Shown here in pieces: positions 11,575 to 23,500 of a stretch of DNA of 64,000 bases. A program made the translations under genes and the position numbers. Position 1 is the stretch's first letter. Each line of letters opens with the position of its first letter. The notes under the pieces were generated by a model. The model saw only the letters and a program-made list of their open reading frames with translations, had not been told where the DNA came from and ran no database searches. This DNA is from Strongylocentrotus droebachiensis (lineage: Eukaryota; Echinodermata; Echinoidea; Camarodonta; Strongylocentrotidae): positions 584,001 through 648,000 of the forward strand of contig JAVYIG010000117.1 in NCBI GenBank assembly GCA_035222895.1. Reading direction: 5' to 3'.

Positions 11575-13534
11575 AGCATCATTCTCCGGCATGTTACACT
11601 AATCATTTTTTAATTGAGCTTTTTGACAGTAAAAAAAGGCCTTAAGGGGATAAATCATTGATCAAGATCTCTCAAATTTACCAGCCATGCTAATTACAGG
11701 GTAATATGGTAAAAAAAAATCACATTTGTACTTCCCTTTTTTTTTAACCTTGATAGAATCGAATGTGAACGAATCTTCAAGAGCATAGTTCCAATTGACT
11801 CATTTTCACCAGTGAAATCAATTAGTACATATACTCGTTTTGCTATAACCGTATAAAACCATTCGAGCTATCAAATACAGCCAGTCAAAGTTGAGGATTG
11901 TATAGAATTTTGTTTGTTTTCAACTGGCTCATGTAAAAGGGCTAATAAATTATATATGACAAAGAGTTCTTTTACATGAAAATAACTGTATTAATCACAT
12001 AAATATAGCATTTAATATATTTCAACTATCGGTAGTTAAATTTATGCTTCTTGGATTTTTCTAAAATTTGATCGAGGTATATGCCTACAGATGGTGTTGC
12101 AATGTTGGGCATATCTCTGAAAAGCCTCTCAATTAACATTTTGGCTAATTTATCTTTTTAATATTTTCAATCATAAAATCATAAATTGGCATTTTGTATT
12201 CCTTGTTGTCAGACTCAATAAGCATTGTGAGAGTCTTCGTTTTTGTATTCATAAGTGTAAACTTATATGCATTTACAGTTTGGCATACTTGAGATCTAAG
12301 TTAATTACTCTATTTGTTATTTCCTGTTTATTTTGATGGTGTTCTTAAATTGTGCTGCATTTTCCTAAACAGTGAAATTATTAGAATTATGGCTTGATGA
12401 AATTAGTATTATGCAAATAATAATGATGGAGCCTGAAATCAAAGATGGAAATCATACTTTTTATATAAATTTTGAAAGAGGAAAGAAAAGGAAATCATTT
12501 AAAATTAAAAATTGATCTTGCCACAGAAAGTTCTGACATTGCTTGTTTTGATATTAAAAAAGTACTTTTGGTTTCCATTTGTTTTTAAGAAAGCTGCAAA
12601 TGCACAAAATAATGCAAGGTCATAATTTATGGCCTACATTTACAATTTAAGATACATGTAATTTATGTAATCTATAATTTTTTCAATGACATTTTATATA
12701 TACTGTAGACCAAAAGTCATATATTCTTTGTGATTTTCAAGAGATGTGAACTACACTTGAACATACTGGTAGTAGTCCAATGTGACTTTACCAGCAAGTT
12801 ACTCCTCCTTTGGGAACGACATAAGTTACTAAAACCAACTCACAAGGTGCCTCAATTTACGATTAAAGGACACACTATTCTCGCTTTTTTCCAAAAAGAG
12901 ATCGCAAATGATGTATATTTTCATATTTAATAAAATAGAAGTCTTTCATATAATTAGGCCTAAAAAAAGATGTTGTATTGCACTTTGTGACTGGCCCAAA
13001 AATCTTGAAATCTATGGTCGGCTTTTTAAAACAGTTTTTTTTAAACCGTTTTTTTGGAGAGATAAAAATATTCATAATTGAGAAATACCAGCCCAAAGAG
13101 GGAGGGAGGGAAGAAAAAAAATCTGACCCATGTTTTGGCACCGTAAGGGCAATATAACATTTTTTTTTAGGCCTTACATGTACATGTATTGTACATACAG
13201 CCAACATTATACATTCATGTATTTTTCACTTAGATCTATCAAACCATAAACTCTATTTTTTATATATTCTTTATGCAAATTTAAATCTTCAAAAGGCATT
13301 TGTTAATGCATGTACAATCATTCCACATTTTTCCACACTCAACAGACAAAATCTACTTCTCAATGAAATTTCTTTTTTTATCATTTGTGTAGAGTTATAT
13401 TTTGCATCTTTAGTACATGTATTTCTTTCAATCTCTCATACTTGTCTATCATAAAATAAATTCATTATATCCATCGATTGACAAGCTTGTTGTGTTTGAG
13501 ATTAATGCGTAAAACTTGAACATGGACTCGTAAA

Positions 13535-13760
13535 GATGTTGTGGTCCAGTGCATAAGTCTCCGGACTGTGAACCACAACACTAACGTCCTTTGACAAGAC
13601 ATTAATCTACATAATACGATCATTCCTTGAAATGCACTGTGGGCTGATAACCGCTGCCAGAGCTAAAGATAGGATAATAATTTCCAAAGCTTTTTGGAAG
13701 CGCATAGGGTCCTTATAATGTGATATGCGCTATACAAGAACAGATATTATTAATATTGGT
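13535..13760 (+). repeat. SINE-like repeat, family 2
   Basis: A tRNA-like head (GTGGTCCAGTGCATAAGTCT) is followed by a body with ACGTCCTTTGACAAGACATT and a tail GCGCTATACAAGAACAGAT before ATTATTAATATT. The same body is seen at 56400-56730, and reversed at 49510-49805 and 25515-25835. Confidence 0.6.
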
Positions 13761-14639
13761 TGCCTTCATGTTATAACATTCATAAGCCAAGTGGAACCAA
13801 ATGAAAATAGAATAAAGGGTCACTCACATATACTGCTGTGAAGTAGTTCTTTTGTGTACTAAATGAATGGCAAGTAGAGATAAAAAAGGGGCTGCGCACA
13901 ACAAAGTTAAATGCATACTCACTAATCTGTGTGTTATAAAATACAAAAATGTTAAGTGCAGTACTGGTAGGCTTAAGTACGTCCACAAAACAAACAAAAA
14001 AAGTAAAATATCTGACAGCAGCATATGTGAACAAAAACCTTTACAATTCATATCATTCATATCATTTTACCCAAAATGAAATACATTTAACTCTTGCATA
14101 ACTTGAAGTTACACAAGTATAATTTTCGATAAGTCAAATCAAAATTTTTGACCCCGCATAAGCTAAATCTGTTGGGACCTCAAAATTATTTCGACTTATC
14201 CAACAAATTTGACTTAGGAAGTGCAAATAACACTTGTTTAACATAGTTTGGTCAAGAAAATGATCTGACTTAGGAAAAATTTGATTTGTGCGACTTTGGT
14301 TACGGTATGCAGAGTTAACTGTACAGCCACCTTGACAAAGAATCTAACATACAGAAGTTCAGGCTGTAAATAAAAGACTAGCTGACAAAAGTGATCTACA
14401 AATTTCATATGTATAATTTTATTCAATATATACACATTATTGCTGTTTCATATCACAAGTGAAGCCCAAATACTTGGTGCTGTGATGGGGGTACCGTGTA
14501 CAAGTAGAGTCCCATACTCTTTGAATTATCTATATAACACATAGAATCACACTGGCATACATGTACCTTGCACAAAAGAGTTAACTCCCTATCCCCGTCC
14601 AACAAGTCTTTAAGACTAGTTGTGTCTTGATTGAAGCAC

Positions 14640-15604
14640 TAGGTCCCAGTCAACCAGAAGGGCTGTAGTTCTTGGACCGTAGTCTCTTAGATATGCCTTA
14701 GCTTGTTTTTGTTACAAACCAATTTGGATTGGATACACCTTCCACAAAGACCTGTTCTACAGTTATTGTCCCATATGCAGCTGCTGTTTCCTAAACCCAG
14801 TCTAGAAGATGCAGAAGCTCATTCTTTGTAGTCTCTAGACCTTGGAATGGAAACAATTTCAGAATAGTCCCCAAAGAACAGTTCTACCTTTGCTGTGATA
14901 GGCGATAGGTCCCTGCCAAGTAAATAAGCTGCCGTTTCCTAAACTCAGTCTACAAGATGGTAGAGTTATTCTCTGCAAAGTCTATCAAGGGTGACCCTTG
15001 GAACATCAAAACTTTGTTCATATTCCCCAGAGACCTGTTCTACCTTTATTGAGGAAGGAGATACTGTAAACTCTATCCAGGAAAGCCCTTGGAACATCAA
15101 AACTTTCTTCAAAGTCCTAACCGGTTCTACCTTTGCTGAGGAAGGGGATAGGTCCCTGCCGAGTAGATAAGCTGTTGTTCCCTAACCTTGGTCTCTTGGA
15201 GATGTCTGAGCTTGTTCTCTGTGAACTCTATCCAGGAAAGCCCTTGGAACATCAACACTTTCTTCAAAGTCGTTCAGAAACCGGTTCTACGTTTGTTGTG
15301 GTAGGCGATAGGTCCCTGCCGAGTAGATAAGCTGCTGTTCCCTAACCTTGGTCTCTAGAAGATGTTGGAGCTCGTTCTCTGTAAACTCGCTCCAGGAAAG
15401 CCCTTGGAACATCAAACCTTTCTTCAAAGTCCTTCAGAGACCTGTTCTAATTTTGTTGAGGAAGGCAATATCTCCCAGCAGAGTAGACAAGCTGCCGTTT
15501 CCTAAACCCAGTCTACAAGATATCGGAGCTCGTTCTCTGCAAACGCTATCCGGGAAAGCCCTTGGAACATCAAAACTTTCTTCAAAGTCCTTCAGAAACT
15601 GGTT
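14640..15604 (-). repeat. Tandem array of copies of the ANAPC2 last-exon end
   Basis: Units of about 160 bp, each matching the part of exon 13 that encodes the C-terminal 33 residues and stop, lie downstream of the real stop (15605). I count about six or seven copies of differing decay. Copies at 15287-15388 and 15127-15228 are open in the same frame to a TAG at the same place. The copy between 15440 and 15600 and one near 14900-15040 belong to a second subtype with an early stop. Units also share a linker read on plus as GGAAAGCCCTTGGAACATC. Confidence 0.9.
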
Positions 15605-15814
15605 CTACCTCTGCTGTGGGAGGCGATATGTCCCTGCAGAGTAGATAAGCTGCTGTTCCCTAACCTTTGTCTCTAGTAGATGTCGGAGCTCGTTCTCTGT
15701 GAACTCTGTGGTGGAAGGTCCCTGGATGGCAAACATCTTGAGCATGGAGTGGATGCGTTCTAACGGAAGGCTCTCAAGGTTCATCAGCATGCCGGTGATA
15801 AACGACCAGTACAT
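15605..15814 (-). CDS. ANAPC2: ANAPC2 exon 13: C-terminal end
   Basis: Encodes MYWSFITGMLMNLESLPLER, IHSMLKMFAIQGPS and a final REQQLIYSAGTYRLPQQR with TAG at 15605-15607. The last 34 codons are the source of the downstream tandem array. Confidence 0.94.
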   Translation of the reverse strand: MYWSFITGMLMNLESLPLERIHSMLKMFAIQGPSTTEFTENELRHLLETKVREQQLIYSAGTYRLPQQR

Positions 15815-18800
15815 CTGAAATGGAAAATAATGATATCTCAAATTAGCATTGAAGGTTATAAACTAGATGGAACTTCGACTGCGTGCAGTCGAAAATGATG
15901 CCTAAACAGACCAACAAATCAAAACAGAAGCAAATTTTCAAATTCAAATTTAGTTGTAATCCATTAACAGGTTCTCAAAATATTGTGATTACAAGCTATT
16001 TTTCATATACATGTATGACCCTTTTATCTTTGACCTCATGACCCTAAAATCTAATCATTTCATTGGCTTTGCAAGATACATACGGTACATGTCTTGAGTT
16101 TGATGGTAATCTGTCCATATCTAATAATAATGCGATCACAAGCTATTTTTGCATATATAATGAGCGGCATGACATTTGACCTTTGACCTCATGACCGTAA
16201 AGTATCAGTTTATTGGCTCAGCAAGAAAAATACATATCCTGCGTTCGATGGTAATCTGTTCTAATGATGTGATCACAAGCTATTTTTGAATACATAATGA
16301 GCCCTGTGACCTTTGACCTCGTGACCCCAAAATCAAATCAATTCATTAGCTCTGCAAGATACATACATGACCTAAGTTTGGCAGGAATCCATCAATCAGT
16401 TCTTGAGATAACACGATTACAAGCTTTTTTTACATACATAATGAGCACTGTGACATTTGACCTTTGACATTGTAGCCCCAAAATTTAATCAATTCATTAG
16501 CTCTGCAAGATACATACATGACCTAAGTTTGGCAGGAATCCATCAATCGGTTCTCGAGATAACGCAAACACGAGAACGGGACGGACGGACAACCCGAAAA
16601 CATTAAAAAGTCAAAATCTATGAGAGGTTGTTGGTTTAAGTTGACCAATTATGACCTCTTGGTTTAAGGTGCCACAAATGTTTCACACGGACAGCATCTG
16701 GCCAATTGACAATCATCTTTTGAAAATTGACATTGTAATCTGTCTGTGTTTATGAGCGAAAGGAGATTTGTCCAACAATACATCATAGGAACATGACCAA
16801 CAGGTTAGTTTGAAATTCCCATAGATACAGTGATATAACATTTTTTTAAATTCATCACTTTATATTGTTTATTGCATTACCGCTCTATTTCTCTGCTCTG
16901 TCTGCTTTCCTTCAAACCAACTTGCTCTGAAGATTGGCCTTGAGGGTGTTTCACAAAGACTAAGATCAACTTTAAGTTGAACTTAACTATGGCAGGCCAC
17001 TCACGCCACCAGTTGCTCTCACAATTATGATCTTTAGATAGCACTTTTTCCTTCAATAATGAATTATCCAAAAAAAGTTAAATTCTGTATATTTGTGAAT
17101 GAATTGTGACCATGATTTGTACGTCCCTTGAGAGACCAATAACAGTAAATGGTGATAACAAACAGTGGCATGAACAGCCTGCCATAGTTAAGTCCACTTT
17201 AAAGTAAATCTTTGTGAAACACCCCCCTTGTCTAGTTACCTGAAGATTCTCCTCTTTCTGGTCCTCCACGGATGCGGTCGCCGACTCCGCCTCCTCGTCG
17301 CTGTCAATCATCACCATCTCCTGGTTCTGGGTGGAGCCTTGTTTTTCTTCCACTAAGACAAAGGTGTCATGTGACTCCTCCTTCAGCAGGCCCTGGCTCT
17401 GCCAGTACGCTATCTTGCGACGAACAGCGCCCCCAGGCACCTGCATCTTCTCACTCAGTTCCTGGATGGTCCATCTCTCTGCGGAATGCAAAATTACAAT
17501 TTTCAGGTAAAGGGAAAAAATCGTCAAAAATTTGTTTTGCTCTACATGTTTTAGATTCAATACTAGCATTCTGCGGGTGTATATTAACATTTTTCTTGGA
17601 AATGCATGGTGATGGTGGCCTGCACAGGAGAGAATGTCGGTGTCACTGTTCTATCTCTAAGCTCAATGTCAAAGGTCACAAATACCCCTGTGTGCCCCCC
17701 CCCCCCCCCCCCCCGATCCATTACTGATTCAACAACAAAGTTTCTTCGTCTTCCACGGTGTGTGATAGGCCAAATATCAAAACTTATTTCAATGTACATC
17801 TATCTTGAAAGTGCATGATGTCAGATGGTTACACGTATAGAAGAGACCATTAATGTCACTGTCATATCTCTTAGCTCTATGTCAAAGGTCACATACACCC
17901 CTGTGTCCTCCCTAAACAAAATCTACTACTGATTCATTAATACAGTTCTTTTGTCTTTCAATCATATCTTATTCCAACGTACCTCTCTCTTGAAAGTGCA
18001 TTATGATGGTGGCCTGGATAGGAGAGACCGTTTGGGTCACTGTCCTATCTCTTAGCTTAATGTCAAAGGTCACATACATCCTTGTGTGCCCCCCCCCCCT
18101 CCCCTGATCCACTACCAATTCATTAATACAGTTCTTTTGTCTAAAACCTACCTCTCTCTTGGAAGTGCATAATAATGGTGGCCTGTATTGGAGAGACTGT
18201 CAGGGTCACTGTCCTGTCTCGTAGTTCAATGTCAAGGGTCACCTGGCCTAGATTGGTCTTCCAGTTCAGGGTTCTCATACCCTTCAACACCTGTTGGTAG
18301 AACACAGAAAATTTGGACATGTTAATCAAGTAAAACCTTCCATTACCAGAGGCATGTTTAAACTACTCATAAGCTATGTATCTAATACAAGTATTCAAGT
18401 ATTCAATTTATTTCACATCTCTTGGGATGAAGGATGAAGGATGAAGGGTGGTAGATGTGAGGGATCAACAAAGGCCATTGGCCTGTCAAGGTTGATCCCC
18501 TATATTTCCACCCTTCAAGAGAAATACATTATACTAAATATAAAAATAAAAATAAAAATATAAAAATATATACTAATATACAAAGTAAATCGTGGCTGTT
18601 TTCTTGAAATTCAAAAGTAAGTTAGACATCAAAAAAGAATTTCGTTTCCAGATGGACAACTGAAAATGGAAACTATAATTCAAACTTGTATCACTTCATT
18701 TTTATTTTGTTTGCAATAAATGTAATCCTGGTTGCACTCTATGGGATGACAACAAAACAAACCTTTTGCATCCACATTGATTTGAATGAATTCCTTGCAC

Positions 18801-18992
18801 TTCAATAGATGATGAAATGTACTTTGTGCCTCATAATACACTATAAACATCATAATATTAATAGTCACATTTATAGTATAGCACTTAGAACTATGTTTCT
18901 ATTAGCGCTTCACATTGTCATTATCCTTACACCAGTAGTTGGATTCAATTGTTCATCAGCATAGTGCACATGCTCTACTCCCTGGGGAGTAT

Positions 18993-19023
<31 letters not shown>

Positions 19024-20499
19024 TTTCTAATCTTTTGACAGGGTAGCCCATTCACCAACAAGTAGTGGTCTTCCATGGGGCCCTGAATGAACATATTTAC
19101 ATCGTTTATAACATTTATACAGAACAGTTACAAAAATAATACTCGTTTGCAAAATAAACATATATCATTAACCTAGTAAACAGTAATGCCAATAGGAAAA
19201 TATTAATTAAGTCGCAATTATGTGAATAACTCATGTAAATATTACAGAACATGCACGTAGTGTAGTATTCCGGCAAGGCAGCATTTTACAAGCACACTCA
19301 TGCCAAACCAACCACATTAAAGGTAATGCAAAGTTTTGGGAAATTTTGAAAATTGGATGGATAGTGATTCTTTACAATTTTGATATATTTCGATGCCCCT
19401 GTGGATGTATTATAAGCACTAGAAAATTTAACCCCTAAAGCACTTTTGCTTTCGAGTAAAATTGAATATTAAAATTTACCGGTGCTCCCGGTAAATTTTG
19501 ATAAATTTCAAATAGCGCTTACGGTCATACAATTGCAGCTGCGACCATGAAAATCTCAGAATATGTAGATGTGATATATAATTTCTAAACGGAAATAGCC
19601 AATCGGTCGATTTTAATCAAGAAACTTGGTTTTATGGCTCAATTAATATCTTGACCTTGAGAGGGAGCTATACAACATAAAGAGTTTATTATTTAAAATT
19701 TCAAATCTTTAGACTTGATTTCAACCGCGACAACGATCACTGAATTGTAGGATCGCATATGCTTCCAATCTGTTCATTTGAATCAAATTCATGACCCCAT
19801 ACCAAAACTTTGTATTACCTTTAATATTCGCATCCTACCGGGTACTTCAAACACAAGGGGTTAAAGATCACAGTACTTAGAAACGAAAGACAAACATTCA
19901 TTCTTATAGAAAGTACAGAATATGATGTCCCAAGCAAGAGCAGCAATCTTGCAAGCATCAAACAAGACTGTCTAAATGCTCCTACTGGAGGTATATTGAT
20001 TTCACACACCAATGACTCAAGCACTTCCAATGGTACACAACGTTGTGGCGTTGCTGGGTGGCTACAACACCTCATGCAAGACACCAACACAGCCCTACCA
20101 TAACAAAACAGCTAAACACCTCATGGCACTAAGCTGCTCGCTATCCACTGACGGAGAAAATATGCAAGGTATTCAGTGCTCGCAGATGGAGAAGTGAAAT
20201 CACAAAGCACATATCTCATACAGTAGAAAGAACATCAAAGCACCAGGGTGCAAAGGTGTCAAGTCAAAGATGGATGTGAAGGGCAAGATGCAGGTGAGAA
20301 CACCACCCTGGAAGCAGATCTAAGGAAGCGTGTTTCTCCACAAGATACAAGACGTATCTCCATGGAATATAAAGTAGTGCTAGTAAGCACCTTAATTAGC
20401 AATCACAGCAATCAGTTATGATGTAATAATAATATGATTGCAGGGCCCTCAGGGAGAACAGTATGAATACTGATGAGGCTACCCTGGGTAAACAAGACA

Positions 20500-20547
<48 letters not shown>

Positions 20548-23500
20548 TGTTGTTTTTTGTTTGTACTTTGATCTGTACTGGATATGGCTATGTTCTCAGG
20601 CAGATTGAATTAAGGTGAACAGAAAAATAATATCAAATATAATGTATGAGATTTGTAAGGCGCCAAATTCACTTGAAATTGAATTCTCAAGGCGCACTCA
20701 CAAAAAAAAAGAAAAAAAAAGGATCACATAGAAACATCCTCATTATAAACCAAGGAACAAAAGTAAGATAGAATATACAAAAAATAACAATAAATCTGGA
20801 ATTTTGAGAGCGTAAAGATCTGTACAGAATGTAATGAATTATCAAATGTAATTGCATAAAGAGATATCGCTCTCATGTGCTAACCTCATAGGACTTGGTG
20901 TAGGTTTCCATCCACTGTTTGATTTCCTGTGGCACCTCAAGCTTCTCTTCCTTCAGGTTAGGCCAGAACTGGGCAGAGAGTATCATGGTGTTGAAGTCCA
21001 TCTAGAAGAGAGAGAAAGCCACTCACCGATTAAAAAAACGAGTAACATCTGATAGCTTATTAATCAATATTGAATTACAGGACTCTTTTCAATATAAAGT
21101 AATGGGCATCGTTTCACGAAACCCTCATAAATACGAGCTCACCGACACCCTTTAAAACGTGCATGTTGTGATTAACACAAGTTTCAATGGGATGTTGGCA
21201 AATTCATAATTATGACAGTTTCGTGAAACGATGCACTGGTTCTTATCCTTTTCACCTCATGACTTCATCTAACATTTTTTGCTCGTGGTGCTACCATAAA
21301 ATTAAATTCTTGGTGAATGTCCTTATCCCTTGTTATCCCTTGTAATGCAACGGCACATAGATTTTCAAACTTATTTTTCTTCCATTTTTGACCCAATCAT
21401 CACTCCTTACAAATGCCTTTTTAAAGTATTCCTAGGTTTAATTGCCATTCTAATAGTTTCAAGGTATTTTTAACCCAGGGTAGCCACATCAATATTAATA
21501 CTGCTCTTCTGATGAGCCTGCAATGATCACTACCCCAGGATTGCCAGGTACCCATTTACACCTGGGTGGAGAGCGACGCATCTTTGCTTTCAAAAATCTC
21601 TTCCCGTAACTTCAGGACTTATTTTGTCTGTCTTTCACATCTTTTGATACCTAATTTCCATAGATACCTTCAGCTGTTACGGTGTTACGTAACATTTAAA
21701 GGTAGCATACAATGCCTCCGCCCAAGTCTCAAACCTCCAAAATAGCCCTTTTTTTGTTAGGGTTAATAGACTACCGAAGCTGTAACAACATGAAAATCTA
21801 TTTTTAGAATTTCTCAATTTGAACTTCATTTTCCGAAAGAGCATCAAAAATAATGTCGCGAACCAATTGAATATATTAAGTATTGGCTGAGATATGGCCA
21901 TCCCAATACCTAGAGGTTAATGGGAAATCACTGTTATTTTGCTCTGGTTCATAACATTACGAACCAGAGCAAAATAACAGTGATATCCCATTGAAATCCA
22001 TTATTATATTTATTTTGATGGTCATATCTCAGCCAATACTTAACATATTCAATTGGATTTCAACATTTGGACATTATTTTTGATGCTCTTTCGGAAAATG
22101 AAGTTCAAATATGGAAGCTCTAAAAAATAGTTGTTGATGACGTCACACTTGACCACTTTATAAAGCCTGTAGAACAGGCCTTCTCAACTAGTTTATTAGA
22201 AGTGCCAAAACAAATATTTATTGAGGTTTAAGAGCCAACCTGTATGTTTGGTGACCGAGCCGATACCGGGTGGAGTCCAGGAGGCGAAGCCCCCGAAAGT
22301 TAGTGGATTTTAGGGCTTTTTAAGGCCCAGATGAGGCATTTTTAACACCTTTTTGTTCCATAAAACATCAATCATAATTTCATATTGATGTGAAATAATT
22401 AGTACAATTCCTGGCTAAAATCTACACTGGAAGTTAATTTATATGTAGTTATTTTGGTGCATAAACACGGAAAATGTCAAAATCAAGTGAAAATCGAACA
22501 AACAAAATGGCTTGCTTAAATTTTGGGCTCAACTTCGACTGCGACTTTTTGATTTTGCTGAGTTTTTTAATTTTAGAATGAAATTTTTTAATTTTGTCTT
22601 TCTTTAATTTTTTGGAACAGCCGCGCGCCACTCCGACTGACCGCAAGCGCCACAAGCGCGCCGCCAGTTGAGAAGGCCTGCTGTAAAACGTTACCTCCTC
22701 TGGGCTTGGTACCCCCTCCGGACTTGGATGAGTGGGACTGGGAGTAAGCACTTCTTCGTTCTCTTTATCCTCCCCTCCATCGATCACATCCTCTGCTTGT
22801 TCTTCATCTTTCTCTTCTTCCTTCTCCCCATCTTCCACATTCCCACCTCCCTTTGCTGCTGCTCCTCCTTCTTCCTCTTCCTCTCCTTCTTCCTCTCCTG
22901 CTTCCTTCTTCTTCTCCTCCTCATCCTTCTTTTTCTCCTCCTCTTTCCTCTTCTTCTCTTTCTCACTCAGAACATGGGTATTGCACCTGTAGTGTAAACA
23001 GAAGGTTACATTGAACACATTTCATATTTCATGTTTGATCAAAGGACCGAATTGAGATTGCTTTAACAGTAAACAATATAAGATAAAGAAATACAAAGTA
23101 TGAAATTGTATAGAACCTAACAAAAGTGAGTGCATCCTTTGCAAACAAAAAATGACATCACAGTCTAAGGACTGGCTTAAAGAGAAAGCAATTTGGATTT
23201 CTTATAGACAATTATCTACCCAAAGTTAGTACATCCTTTACAAGGGGTCAAAGTTGTAATGCAACTTTAGAGTTGTATCTGTTCTGTGGAAATAAAATAC
23301 CCTGATTTGTGCTTTCAAACCTACCACAGAATACCTACTTGTATAAATTTTGTATTTGTTTTAGTTACTTACAAAGTTACCTAAATTATGAACAATTAGC
23401 ATATTTTCAGAGACAATCCATTTTATTTCAACAATGTAGCAATAAATGAAAATTATTATTATTTTTTGCCAATTTTAAGAAAAAGGGGTGACTAATTTAG

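Larger units (their letters stand above)
11575..15604. other. Convergent intergenic region and 3' sequence of the pappalysin gene and ANAPC2
   Basis: No coding region is supported here. It should hold the pappalysin 3' UTR (candidate AATAAA near 11944), a tRNA-SINE-like repeat at about 13535-13760, an inverted-end repeat at about 14086-14320, and the ANAPC2 3' UTR. A minus-strand AATAAA (TTTATT on plus) lies at about 14418-14423. If used, the whole exon-derived array at 14640-15604 is in the ANAPC2 3' UTR. Confidence 0.6.

Noticed and set aside
15133-15644. Plus-strand frames across the ANAPC2 exon 13 array
   Set aside because: They are antisense to the repeated exon copies. The meaningful frame is on the minus strand.
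22449-22694. Read-through of ANAPC2 exon 9 into about 80 more codons
   Set aside because: The frame crosses a good donor and runs into a hAT-like element. The next true exon (20885-21001) continues the conserved protein in phase.
22668-22997. Plus-strand frames opposite ANAPC2 exon 9
   Set aside because: They are the antisense of the Lys/Glu-rich exon and give only Ser/Leu/Phe runs.
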